Assembly (NCBI GenBank): GCA_030833525.1
Contig: JAURGZ010000016.1
Coordinates: 1-43,577, forward strand
DNA length: 43,577 nucleotides
Direction: 5' to 3'
Origin: Bacteroidota bacterium
GTDB taxonomy: Bacteria > Bacteroidota > Bacteroidia > NS11-12g > UBA955
The notes under the pieces were generated by a model. That model saw nothing but the letters and a program-made list of their open reading frames with translations, was not told the DNA's origin and did no database searches. Within the stretch, counting starts at the first letter, position 1; every line of letters begins with the position of its first letter. Positions 19,501 through 27,725 of this stretch are shown one piece after another. A program made the translations under genes and the position numbers.

Positions 19501-22500
19501 ATTTTGAACCACTTCTTCGGCGTGAACGTACAGTTGCAAACGCTGGTAGTTGCGCACATCGAATTCGCTGGTTTTGAAAGCGGCCCGGGCGTCGCCAGGT
19601 TTGAGGTCACAAACCTGAACCGAAAGCGATTGCTCGTTCTCTTGAACCATGCCCAAACTGGCCATATTTTGAACGCGCACAATGCCTGGGGGCAAAACGT
19701 AAGCCACAGGGCTTCGCTTGCCATTCTCTTCCAAATTCACCGTGCTCACCACGAACTTGGTACCGTCATTGGGGTCGGTTGGGACGACCACACCTGGGGT
19801 TTTTAAGGAGTTGGTGTAGCGACGCCAATCGGCCCGAACCATGTTCAGGTAACCGATGCGCATGACCACATCGTCTTCAAAACCAGTGGCGACCAAGCGC
19901 ATAAAACGAATGCTCTTGAAGTCAGAAATGTTGCCTACTGATTTTTCGAATTCGCGAATGGGAATTTTGAATTGAATCCATCTGATTTCGCGGTCTTTGC
20001 CGTTGCGCAGAGTGACGCGGTTGGAAACAATATCGGTTACGTAATTGCGGCCAATCTGCAATTCTGTGCTGCTGATTTTGATGCGGTATTGGAAATAATC
20101 TTCACTCTGGTTCATGGTGAAGTCCCGGTTGATGTCTTCGCCGTTGGGAATAGGAGTCGAAGATTTGGGCATTTCAGCATATCGCCCGCCGGTGTATTTG
20201 TCGGGATTGGAGTTGCCCTCCATTCCTTGGAACCGGCTGTAGCGACCCAAAATATCGGCATCCGCGTTGGTGTACGATTCTTCCAAGTAATGGACAAAGT
20301 TGTCACCGCTTGGGTCGGCTTGTGCTTGCTGATAAAGCAGAGATGCCGTTCCGAAATTGTTGGCCAGGGCTTGCAGGTAAAAACTATCCAGATAGGTCCG
20401 TTCTTGTTCGTCGTTCAAACCATCGAGCCCCACGTCTTGGGCTTTGATGCTGCCCGGGTTGTTGTCAAAAGCAAAGTTGATTTGAGGGCCAGTTGGGACC
20501 AAACCGAAGATGGAACTATCGACCTCGTTGTAGGAGCCTTGCGCCGACAATCCATTTTCAAATGCTTTGCGGCGATCGGGCAAAATGTCTTCGCTGATGC
20601 TTCCCAAGTGCAAATACAAATCACCGCTCAGGGTGGGGTCATCCATGAGCGGGTCCATCATCCAAACCTCGATGTAATCGATGTTGGCGGCTTCGAAATC
20701 GTTTTGGTCCACGCGGCGCATGATGCCGGCCCAGCTCATTTTCTTGTTGAGCAATTCTCCCTGATCGTTGATGTCGCTTGGGTTGCTATTGAAGTTGTAC
20801 AAGCCGCGAACGCCAGGGCGGTAAACCAAATCCAGAGTGGTCAAAATGGTGGGAGTACCCTGGGGAAATTGGCGCTGAGGGAAAACTTCGCGCTGGTCTA
20901 CTTGACGTTGGTAGGGGTCACTGAGAATTTCATCTACCCGATTTTTGAAGTTATCGGGCATATCAAAATCGCGGTAAAACAGCGGGTCGGTCATGTAAAA
21001 ACTCAATGAAGCGTGGTGCTGCAACCAGAAACGCTTATCAGTCAATTGAACATCGGGAAAGAGTTCGGGTTGTTTTTGAGGAATGGAAGCCACAGTCCAG
21101 TTTCCCACACCCTTGAAATCGTTGGCCAATTCGGCATTTTCGAAGTCTTCCAGGTTGGAGATGCCTCGCTGTCCCCCTTGAGATCGGTGGTTGTGCGGGA
21201 AAATTTTGGCTAATTCCAAATAGGCCGTGATATTGGATACCTCTTTGGTTTCCAAAAAGGGCAATTTATCGACCAATTTCGTGATGTAACGCGATTGGCT
21301 GCTATAAGCCAAGTCTGCCCCCACGATGCTGTTCAACAGGGGCTCCTCGTTGAAATTGGTTTTGGTCTGCAAGGGGCGCTCGTACATGTGCAGCGCTGTT
21401 GCTCCAAGCAGCAGATGCTTGTTCACCTGATGTTCGACTCGACCGCCCACCAAGGTCTTTTGTTGAATGTTGAAGAAGGATTGCCCGTCGGCAGAGGCTC
21501 GAATTTCAGCTCCACCCTGCAACAAGCCTTGGTTGGTGATGCGAACGCGTCCCAGGGCATAGTCGACCTCGTAGTCCAATCCTTCTTGCAGAGGGCGACC
21601 GTTGGCCGTGACGCGAACCGAACCGCGCTGCAGATTGGTCGTACCCAAATACAATTCGGCCCCGTTGGCACTTTTGAAACTACCCGTTAAAAAGAACTTG
21701 TTGTGTTTGACGTCTTGTTGAGCCAACCATTTGGTCGAATCGTATAAGGCATCGAAACAGTAATAATCGGCCAGGTCGTTGTAGGCATCAAATTTCTCGC
21801 GCAGCGATTCACCAAAAGGTTCGACCACAGGGAAAATGATGCGGGCGTATTGGGTGTTGATGGTTATGCCCTCAATGGCGTCGAATACACCATCGGGTTT
21901 GGCCTCTTGTTGACGGTTGAGTTTGTCCAATCCTACGACGCGCAGAAGGGGATTGCCTCCTTTTAAGGCCGGCAAGTCAGCCGTAACCGGGAGATAGTTG
22001 TAGTCAGCGCCTGAGGTATCATCGGCGTAAATCAAATTGAGTTTGAAGTCTTCTAGGCTCAACTGATACGTGTTCAGTGCATAGATGTTCTTCATCATCA
22101 ATTTCCAAATGGGCAAACGGGTGCGAATGGTATTGCCCTTGAGCATCTTCAAGTGCAGAACATTTTGGTCGCCGGGGGCCACATCGCGCGAAAACTCACC
22201 CACTTGGTAGGTGTTTCCGTTGTAGGTGTATTCGAAGGCTACCGCGAGAATCTCGTCATTGTTCAAGGGCTGGGTCAGGGAGATGTAGCCGAGCTGTGAA
22301 TTCAATGAGAATTCCTTTTCATTCAATTGGCGGGCATAGTTGAGCAAATCGAAATCGACGGTTTGTTCAAAATTGGGGAACAGGGAATACAATCGATCAA
22401 TGGCGGTCGGTGATCGACGGGCCAAATCGTCATCTTCGATTTGAGCAAATAGCCCATTCGCGTTGTTGTCAGCGGCCCCTGTACCCGTACCGTTGAGGTT

Positions 22501-23601
22501 GTTGCGGTACGGTTTGGGTTCCCCCAAATCCATGTAGGCCATGATGTCTCGAGGCGTCTCGACGTTTGCATTTCGGTTGGTGACCCATACTTCAACGCGG
22601 TTGATCACCACACCTGAAGCCACAATGGGCAAGTTCTCCAACCATTCGTCGTAATTGTCCCGAAAGAACTGGGCTAAGAAAAAGTGTCGGTTTTGGTCGT
22701 AATTGTCGGCGCTGATTTTGAACTCGTTCAGCTGAGCCCCGCCTTTGAGTACGGTCTCGGTGCTCTGGCCTTTGTTTTGAGAGAAAACCGTGGTGACCTT
22801 GGTTTTCCCAAATTGCATGGTGGTCGAAACCCCAAACAAGTTGTTGGCCGGTTTGATGAGTTGCGTGGGCAAGTTCAAGCTCACGTTTCCCACCTGAACA
22901 TCTTTCAAAATCCCATCGGGCTTTCCTTTCCAACCTAAGTTCTGTTGGTTGTCAAATTCAAAGGCCGCTTCGGTGTCGTAGTTGATGCCCAGTTTTACAA
23001 ATTCCCCGATGTTGCCATTGGCCGAAATCTGTATTTGCTGATCGAACATGGGCACGAAGTACTTCTGTTGACGCTTGGAATTGCTGGGATTGCGATTTTC
23101 ATTGATGTTGCCGCCCAACTTGACCATGGCCGAACCGTTGAGTTGAAAATCAACGCCCCCTTCGCCAAATACCTTGGAGATGGTTGGGTTGTTGAGTTCG
23201 GCACGCACGTAATCGCTGATGGACCCGCGGTCATTCCCTCCCAAAGCGTAAGCATTGCTTTGCGTTTTTTGACGGAAATAATCGCTTTGCCCGTCGCGCG
23301 ATAGCATTTGAAAGTACTCGGTCACGCTCAAGCTTTCTCCTGTGGGGTAGGAAAGGGCGCCTACTTCGTTAAAGGCTTCGTACCGGTTTTTCGCCGCGTT
23401 GTATTTCCACTTTTTCTGCAGGGGATTGGATAAATCCACATGGCTACCTGCGGCTCGGGGGGAGCCCATCAAGTTGGGGTTGCGGCTGCTGTCGGTTTGA
23501 GCGCCCAGTGACTGTGGACCCAAGATTCCGATCACGGCCAAAAGGAACCCCCAGAATGCTGACCTTTCGGTGCTGCGTATAGGGTGCATGTAGCGGTGCA
23601 T
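16522..23601 (-). CDS. sprA: SprA, outer-membrane translocon of the type IX secretion system
   Basis: A 2,359-residue outer-membrane protein forming the giant single-chain barrel through which type IX cargo crosses; it is needed for gliding adhesin secretion. A signal peptide ends near GPQSLGAQ (about residue 35). The mature chain shows the family's alternating strand pattern with Asn/Tyr-rich loops and ends in the barrel strand GIELRYQFN. The length matches known SprA/Sov proteins. I keep the first ATG; a second in-frame ATG four codons later is equally possible. It lies 62 bases after ruvA, and ruvA-sprA adjacency is known from other Bacteroidota. The stop directly abuts porZ. Its size makes it the dominant gene of the window. 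No frameshift or internal stop is present. Confidence 0.96.
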   Translation of the reverse strand: MHRYMHPIRSTERSAFWGFLLAVIGILGPQSLGAQTDSSRNPNLMGSPRAAGSHVDLSNPLQKKWKYNAAKNRYEAFNEVGALSYPTGESLSVTEYFQMLSRDGQSDYFRQKTQSNAYALGGNDRGSISDYVRAELNNPTISKVFGEGGVDFQLNGSAMVKLGGNINENRNPSNSKRQQKYFVPMFDQQIQISANGNIGEFVKLGINYDTEAAFEFDNQQNLGWKGKPDGILKDVQVGNVSLNLPTQLIKPANNLFGVSTTMQFGKTKVTTVFSQNKGQSTETVLKGGAQLNEFKISADNYDQNRHFFLAQFFRDNYDEWLENLPIVASGVVINRVEVWVTNRNANVETPRDIMAYMDLGEPKPYRNNLNGTGTGAADNNANGLFAQIEDDDLARRSPTAIDRLYSLFPNFEQTVDFDLLNYARQLNEKEFSLNSQLGYISLTQPLNNDEILAVAFEYTYNGNTYQVGEFSRDVAPGDQNVLHLKMLKGNTIRTRLPIWKLMMKNIYALNTYQLSLEDFKLNLIYADDTSGADYNYLPVTADLPALKGGNPLLRVVGLDKLNRQQEAKPDGVFDAIEGITINTQYARIIFPVVEPFGESLREKFDAYNDLADYYCFDALYDSTKWLAQQDVKHNKFFLTGSFKSANGAELYLGTTNLQRGSVRVTANGRPLQEGLDYEVDYALGRVRITNQGLLQGGAEIRASADGQSFFNIQQKTLVGGRVEHQVNKHLLLGATALHMYERPLQTKTNFNEEPLLNSIVGADLAYSSQSRYITKLVDKLPFLETKEVSNITAYLELAKIFPHNHRSQGGQRGISNLEDFENAELANDFKGVGNWTVASIPQKQPELFPDVQLTDKRFWLQHHASLSFYMTDPLFYRDFDMPDNFKNRVDEILSDPYQRQVDQREVFPQRQFPQGTPTILTTLDLVYRPGVRGLYNFNSNPSDINDQGELLNKKMSWAGIMRRVDQNDFEAANIDYIEVWMMDPLMDDPTLSGDLYLHLGSISEDILPDRRKAFENGLSAQGSYNEVDSSIFGLVPTGPQINFAFDNNPGSIKAQDVGLDGLNDEQERTYLDSFYLQALANNFGTASLLYQQAQADPSGDNFVHYLEESYTNADADILGRYSRFQGMEGNSNPDKYTGGRYAEMPKSSTPIPNGEDINRDFTMNQSEDYFQYRIKISSTELQIGRNYVTDIVSNRVTLRNGKDREIRWIQFKIPIREFEKSVGNISDFKSIRFMRLVATGFEDDVVMRIGYLNMVRADWRRYTNSLKTPGVVVPTDPNDGTKFVVSTVNLEENGKRSPVAYVLPPGIVRVQNMASLGMVQENEQSLSVQVCDLKPGDARAAFKTSEFDVRNYQRLQLYVHAEEVVQNSINDGEVSAFIRFGTDLSNNYYEYEIPLKMTRGFVNTNLANAENLVWPEENFIDIAFQEFYNLKIERQNASWPMTAPFVRPSTRGKISVIGLPDVGNIRVVMVGVKNNGTKPNCFEVWFNELRVKDIANQGGWAALGSMQTQLADFGQLSVGGTIRTIGFGDVDKKLNDRSLNHTYNYDIASNLELGKFFPAKSGVSIPMFIGWSENVVRPKFYPLNPDLELQTFLNGIANQAQRDQILKAAQEYNSLYSLNFANVRLASPMGQKAKLYSPSNFNVGYSFQRNYRSNQQIEEYFLETSQATLGYAYSLGTSFIRPFKKIKGKRLGFVRDFNFNFKPSTLSTNWQVNRLYSEQQARNNNNFRQINPRMFDKNFTMNRVYNVSIPLATSLNMSYSATANARIQEPYGRLDTEIKRDSVLQEFLTLGRMTRFYQNANLSYTLPFSKFKTLNWISASVTYQGSYEWNQAPPAFASMGARIQNSQDINLSSQLNFTQLYSKFKWLREYNKPKTVKTPPKEEDDADGASAIKTGGASTVPPNPAVVMVGNFITMFKNASMNYQRREGSELPGFAFKPDYFGQNFKHIQPGLGYVFGLQDPNLRYRMANEGALLNDTRQPNFYRNTLTESFTGNVTIEPIKDLRIRLDIVRNQTGGVQSLFKWDGSDWVDQGLTQNGTYNVSGWFFSTHFAKNTTLGAGNYPNPIFTQFENNRYTVAQRLSLQDPRVGAIAIDTMTKFPLGYSRSSQDVIIGSFYASYSGLDPASADISGFPKIPLPNWNINYNGLTKIEAIGDIFSNITLKHAYNGKYTVGRFDQNLRYSKGEAAAMGVDFTPQYQIADVTISEGFFPLAGINVTTKKGWTLGMEYKRSRVLKLFAAQFNLTEMRSNEFQLTGGYRVTGLTLPFRRNGRRIYLPNDFRFDLNVAVQDNSTMIRKIDMDINKYSAGMKNIRIAPSVTYQVNDKINFALRYNRVVMDPKMATQFYTALTEFGIELRYQFN

Positions 23602-23632
23602 GTTAGTGGAATTCGTAGGGTAGTGTTGGGGC

Positions 23633-23652
23633 TATAGGCTTGAGTATAGGCT
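23633..23652. repeat. Paired 8-base direct repeat upstream of sprA
   Basis: TATAGGCT occurs twice, separated by four bases (12-base period), in the 62-base ruvA-sprA gap. The period is near one helical turn, so a regulator site is possible, but the repeat is short and could be chance. Confidence 0.35.
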
Positions 23653-23663
23653 AAACGTGCAAA

Positions 23664-24266
23664 TTACAATATTTTGAGCGAATTCTTGATGAGTTCTTCA
23701 ACGGTAGCACTGCCTCCCAAATCTTTGCTCACTTTGAGCAAGGCCTTTTCGGCAGCGGCTTTGTTGTAACCCAAAACGCTCAAAGCATTCAGGGCTTCTT
23801 CCATATTGGACCCCGCTTCGGCACTGCCTGTTGCATGGAATTTGAATTTTTTCCCGCCCAGTTTGTCGCGCAGTTCCAATACAATGCGTTGAGCGGTCTT
23901 CTCGCCAATGCCTTTGATGCTTTTCAATAAACCCACATTCCCGTTGAGTATGGCGCTGCTCAGCGATTCAGAATCCAAACTGGAGAGCATGAGTAGACCC
24001 GTGTTGTTGCCAACTCCCGACACCGAGGTCAGCAAGCGAAACATTTCGCGTTCAGCTGGGTCTGAGAAACCATAGAGCACCATGGCTGTGGGGCTCTGGT
24101 TTTCAATTTTAAAGGTCAGTTCAATGAACAAGCGCGCTTGCTTTTGCCCTTTGATGCGCTCATAAGTGGTTAGGCTAATGCTGATGTGATAGCCCATGCC
24201 TTGATTGGCAATGACCGCGTGGGTCGGGCTAATCATTTCAAGGTTGCCTTCGATGAATTCGTACAT
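23664..24266 (-). CDS. ruvA: Holliday junction branch migration protein RuvA
   Basis: A 200-residue DNA-binding protein that, as tetramers with the RuvB motor, migrates Holliday junctions during recombination repair. The N-terminal OB-fold begins MYEFIEGNLEMISPTHAVI. Two helix-hairpin-helix motifs follow, SVSGVGNNTGLLML (about residues 82-95) and IKGIGEKTAQRIVLEL (about 117-132). A flexible linker then leads to the C-terminal UBA-like RuvB-contact domain (about 153-200). Length is normal. It starts three bases after gldG stops and is followed by sprA. It is a housekeeping gene embedded in a gliding/secretion operon, an arrangement probably inherited rather than functional. Confidence 0.96.
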   Translation of the reverse strand: MYEFIEGNLEMISPTHAVIANQGMGYHISISLTTYERIKGQKQARLFIELTFKIENQSPTAMVLYGFSDPAEREMFRLLTSVSGVGNNTGLLMLSSLDSESLSSAILNGNVGLLKSIKGIGEKTAQRIVLELRDKLGGKKFKFHATGSAEAGSNMEEALNALSVLGYNKAAAEKALLKVSKDLGGSATVEELIKNSLKIL

Positions 24267-24269
24267 GCC

Positions 24270-26045
24270 TTAACGTGTATATCGGTACTTGCGCAGCCAT
24301 TGGTTGAATACACCCAACAGCAAAATGGTAAATAGGGGTAAGCAAAGATTGAACCATTTCCAATAGGATTTCTCTTCGCGGGCTTTTTGAGGATCCAAAA
24401 GGCGCATTCGGCGCTCCTTGGCCCGAATTTCAATCAGGCCTTGGTCGTCGACCAGGTAGTCAATGCAGTTCAATAGGAACTTTTTATTGGCGAAAGTGAT
24501 TTGGCTGAAACGGTCGTATCCCGTCGGGTATACGCGGCCGCGGCCGCTGACCGGGTTGCGCATCAAGTCGCCATCTGCCAACACAATCATGGCGCTTTCA
24601 CCGGCCTCTTTGAAGGGCAGATTGCCATAGTGTTTTTGGTATTTATATGGCGATTGAAATTGACCTTCCAAAAGCACACCGGCGCTGCGAATGTCTGAAC
24701 TCACCATGTTCGACCGGTATTGAGCGTCAATTGACTGCATGCGTGCGGTTTCCAAATCGACCTCGGCTGGGGCGTTGATCACTTTGTTGTAAGCACTAGA
24801 ACTCAACAAGGGGGTAGCGCGCATGCCTTCTCGAGGCTTCACTTCGAGGGAGCTCGGGAATTGCGCCCACACGGCCCCAACATTTTTGTTGATGACATGC
24901 GGCGTGCTAGGGGGTACAAACAAGGGGAAATAAAAGAAATCCATCATCTCCATGCGACCGCCCACGGGTACTGGGATTTGGTTGCAATTTTGATCCAGCA
25001 GCAAGGTGCTTTCGAGTTTGACCCCGTAGCGGAATAGATTTTCGCTGAGGTTTTCCAAATTTCGATCGAAGGCAAAATTGGAGCTATTGGATTGGAAACT
25101 GTCGATTTCGATGTTCAAGGCGTCGAGCAGCATCAATACCCGGCCACCGTTCATGATGTATTGGTCGATGAGGTAAAGGTCAGCGGGTGAAAAATCGTTC
25201 TCGGGTTTGATGATCATGAGCAAGTCACTCATGCTCAAGCGGCGCTGAATGCGTCCTAGGTTTTGCCAGAATAGGCTATCCATGCTACCACCGGCTTGAG
25301 CCAGTTGTTCAGGCGTCGGATTGAAGTTGCTGACATCGGTTGTGCTCAGATTCAAGGCTGAAACCGAATAGAATTTGCTCAACTCGGCCGCGAAACTCTG
25401 CACTTCTGCCCCGATCATTTCACCATGGCCATCGCTAACGGCAATGACGGGACGTTTGTCGCGAACGCATTGGCGCAACGCATTGGCAAACTCGTACTCC
25501 ATGTTGTCAATGGCGGCTTGAATGTTGGCTTCAGGGCTTTTGGCAACGTCGTATTCAAAGAAATTGACGGCCACCGTTTTGCCCGCGTAATTCATTTCAC
25601 CGCCGGGTAACAGGTACTTGATGCGGGTTTCGTCGGGGTTTTCTGAATCTATGTCGCGAACGGGCTCGATGCCGCGGTTGGCAAAGTCTTCCAGGATCCC
25701 GCTGATGTCTTTGACCTGTTGTCCTTCGAAAGGATCCACGACTTCAATTTCGATTTTTCGACCGCTGGCTTCTCTGAATTCATAGGCCATGTCGCGCAGT
25801 TCTGATTTGAGCTGTTTGAATTTAGCCGACATATCGCCTTCCAGGTACAATCTAAAGTAAAGTGTCTCTTTGAGCGATTGGGCCAGTTTCAAACTGGTTT
25901 CGCTCAGGGTGTAGCGTTTTTCGCTGGTCAGATCAATGCGTTGGTAATACAACGAACCCAGGGCATTGGCCAATACCACGACCAGCAAGGTGACGCCCAA
26001 GTTGATCCAGCTTTGGCTTCGTTGATTCCGTCTTGACTTTACCAT
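24270..26045 (-). CDS. gldG: Gliding motility ABC transporter component GldG
   Basis: A 591-residue inner-membrane protein with a transmembrane helix near the N-terminus (about residues 14-32) and another near the C-terminus (FNLCLPLFTILLLGVFNQWL). The long periplasmic domain between them has the GldG/DUF4350-like fold (KRYTLSETSLKLAQSLKE, VDPFEG, AVSDGHGE). It acts with GldF (permease) and GldA (ATPase). In Flavobacterium johnsoniae all three are required for gliding, but the transported substrate is unknown. Its start overlaps the end of gldF by seven bases, and ruvA follows after three. It is unlikely to be a conventional binding protein, since it has two membrane anchors and no lipobox. 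Confidence 0.92.
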   Translation of the reverse strand: MVKSRRNQRSQSWINLGVTLLVVVLANALGSLYYQRIDLTSEKRYTLSETSLKLAQSLKETLYFRLYLEGDMSAKFKQLKSELRDMAYEFREASGRKIEIEVVDPFEGQQVKDISGILEDFANRGIEPVRDIDSENPDETRIKYLLPGGEMNYAGKTVAVNFFEYDVAKSPEANIQAAIDNMEYEFANALRQCVRDKRPVIAVSDGHGEMIGAEVQSFAAELSKFYSVSALNLSTTDVSNFNPTPEQLAQAGGSMDSLFWQNLGRIQRRLSMSDLLMIIKPENDFSPADLYLIDQYIMNGGRVLMLLDALNIEIDSFQSNSSNFAFDRNLENLSENLFRYGVKLESTLLLDQNCNQIPVPVGGRMEMMDFFYFPLFVPPSTPHVINKNVGAVWAQFPSSLEVKPREGMRATPLLSSSAYNKVINAPAEVDLETARMQSIDAQYRSNMVSSDIRSAGVLLEGQFQSPYKYQKHYGNLPFKEAGESAMIVLADGDLMRNPVSGRGRVYPTGYDRFSQITFANKKFLLNCIDYLVDDQGLIEIRAKERRMRLLDPQKAREEKSYWKWFNLCLPLFTILLLGVFNQWLRKYRYTR

Positions 26046-26767
26046 TTTCTGCTTTCGAATTGGGTTTTGGTGAAGGCGATGAACAGGGTGATGAATCCGC
26101 CGAAGTAGAGCAAATCACGGGTGTCCAGCACGCCGCGGGAAATGCTCTCGTAGTGAAAGTTCAGACTGAACCACTCCAAACTTTTTCCCACTTTGTCGAG
26201 CCAGTCGAGATCTCCCAGCAAGCTCAGCACTTCAAAGAAAAACAGGGAAAGCACCATGCTGATGATCAGGGAGACGATTTGATTGTCGGTCGTAGAGCTT
26301 GCGAAAAGCCCAATGGCCGCATAGCTCGCAGCGAGTAGAATCAGGCCGAAATAGCTACCCCATAGCGCACCGTAATCGATGTTGCCAATCGGGGTTGCCA
26401 ATTGAGCTATGGAATAGGCGTAAAACAAGGTGGGCAAGAGGGCAATGGCAATGAGGGCCACAGCCGCCCCGTATTTCCCGAGAATGATGCCCAAATCAGA
26501 GACCGGGCGAGTGGTTAAGGTTTCCAAGGTGCCCAAGCGTTTTTCTTCGCTCAAGCTTCGCATGGTCACAGCTGAAACCAAGAAAATGAGCATATATGGG
26601 GCGAGTCCAAACAAGGTAGGAAGACCGGCAATGCCCAAGTCAAATACATTGTTCCCTTCAATGAACCAGGTGAACAAGCCGCTGAGAACCAGGAATACAC
26701 CCATGACGATGTAGCCGATGAGCGAGCCCAGAAAACTTCGAATTTCTTTGAGAAAGATGGCGTACAT
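26039..26767 (-). CDS. gldF: Gliding motility ABC transporter permease GldF
   Basis: A 242-residue integral membrane permease with about six hydrophobic segments, starting MYAIFLKEIRSFLGSLIGYIV. The motif MRSLSEEKRLGTLETLTTRPVSD is the cytoplasmic block shared by ABC-2 permeases. It forms the membrane channel of the GldAFG complex. The start lies one base after the gldA stop and the end overlaps gldG by seven bases, so all three subunits are probably translated from one mRNA in stoichiometric fashion. Size and motif agree with GldF. Without the gldG partner, a general ABC-2 exporter would be the alternative. Confidence 0.93.
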   Translation of the reverse strand: MYAIFLKEIRSFLGSLIGYIVMGVFLVLSGLFTWFIEGNNVFDLGIAGLPTLFGLAPYMLIFLVSAVTMRSLSEEKRLGTLETLTTRPVSDLGIILGKYGAAVALIAIALLPTLFYAYSIAQLATPIGNIDYGALWGSYFGLILLAASYAAIGLFASSTTDNQIVSLIISMVLSLFFFEVLSLLGDLDWLDKVGKSLEWFSLNFHYESISRGVLDTRDLLYFGGFITLFIAFTKTQFESRKW

Positions 26768-26768
26768 A

Positions 26769-27671
26769 TTAAGCGGTTAATTGACGGAAAACATCTTCAA
26801 GACTGCTGGATTCGCTGCGCATTTCCAGAACGGTCCAATTGTGGGTTTTGGCCCGCTCGGCGATAGCCGAGCGCAGGTCCAAAGAATGCCCATGGAACCG
26901 AAATTGAGTGGCCCCCAGGGATTCCACGCGCTCGCAATGAGGCAAACCCTGTAGATCGTCTATGGAAAGGGCTTGGCTGAATTCGACCCATACCGTGAAT
27001 CGATTTTGGCCTTGAGATTGCAGGGAGGCGATGCCGCCGTCGGCCACAATTTTTCCTTTGTTGATGATGATGACTCGGTCGCACATGGCTTGGACTTCCT
27101 GCATGATGTGCGTGCTGAGCAGTACGGTTTTTTCTTGGCCCAAGGTTTTGATGACTTGGCGCATCTCTTGAACCTGATTGGGGTCCAGACCTGAGGTGGG
27201 CTCGTCTAAAATGAGAATTTCGGGGCTGTGAATCAAGGCCTGAGCCAAGCCCACGCGTTGGCGATAACCTTTCGACAATTGCCCAATTTTTTTATGCCTT
27301 TCGGAGCCGATCTGGGTCAATTCCATGGCTTGGGCAATGGCTTTGGGGACTTGGGTTAGGCCATTCAAGTGGGCAACAAAACCCAGGTATTCCTGTATGT
27401 ACATGTCCAAATACAAGGGGTTGTGCTCGGGCAAGTAACCGGTGATGCTTCGAACCTCTTTCGATTGAGCTTCTACGTCCAAACCGGCCATGTACGCTTT
27501 TCCTTCGGTGGGGGGAATGTAGCCGGTCAGCATTTTCATGGTTGTGCTTTTGCCGGCACCGTTGGGGCCCAAAAAGCCTACAATTTCGCCCTTGGGGATG
27601 TCGAAACTAATGCGGTCAACGGCCCATTGGGACGAATATCGCTTGGCTAGATTTTCTACGCGTATGCTCAC
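26769..27671 (-). CDS. gldA: Gliding motility ABC transporter ATPase GldA
   Basis: A 300-residue cytoplasmic ATPase energising the GldF/GldG complex. Walker A is GPNGAGKST (residues 35-43), the ABC signature LSKGYRQRVGLAQAL starts near 132, Walker B is ILILDE (152-157), and the H-loop is in LLSTHIM. A C-terminal extension of about 80 residues is typical of gliding-type ABC-2 ATPases. I choose a GTG start followed by SIRVENLAK. An exact -7 element lies 12 bases upstream, and the longer in-frame reading from 27713 would run through that element and add a spurious leucine-rich tail. In F. johnsoniae gldA is separate from gldFG; here it is directly joined. Confidence 0.93.
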   Translation of the reverse strand: MSIRVENLAKRYSSQWAVDRISFDIPKGEIVGFLGPNGAGKSTTMKMLTGYIPPTEGKAYMAGLDVEAQSKEVRSITGYLPEHNPLYLDMYIQEYLGFVAHLNGLTQVPKAIAQAMELTQIGSERHKKIGQLSKGYRQRVGLAQALIHSPEILILDEPTSGLDPNQVQEMRQVIKTLGQEKTVLLSTHIMQEVQAMCDRVIIINKGKIVADGGIASLQSQGQNRFTVWVEFSQALSIDDLQGLPHCERVESLGATQFRFHGHSLDLRSAIAERAKTHNWTVLEMRSESSSLEDVFRQLTA

Positions 27672-27683
27672 GGTTTGAAGAAA

Positions 27684-27691
27684 CAAAAGTA
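27684..27691 (-). promoter_or_regulatory. -7 promoter element of the gldA-to-barrel operon
   Basis: TACTTTTG on the minus strand is an exact TAnnTTTG match ending 12 bases before the GTG start of gldA. It is the only clear promoter I see ahead of the seven-gene gliding/secretion run. No -33 TTG lies at the preferred spacing. Confidence 0.5.
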
Positions 27692-27701
27692 ACAGATTCA
27701 G

Positions 27702-27718
27702 CGGCTGTCTCACAGCCG
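27702..27718 (-). terminator. Hairpin between ribF and gldA, possible weak terminator
   Basis: A perfect inverted repeat CGGCTGT/ACAGCCG with a three-base loop starts seven bases after the ribF stop. There is no following U-run, so it may be an attenuating or RNA-stabilising hairpin rather than an intrinsic terminator. Confidence 0.35.
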
Positions 27719-27725
27719 ATTTTAC

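Noticed and set aside
19972-21009. 345-codon open frame opposite sprA on the plus strand
   Set aside because: Lies wholly inside the certain sprA frame, has no recognisable motif and reads like a reverse-complement shadow of sprA codon use.
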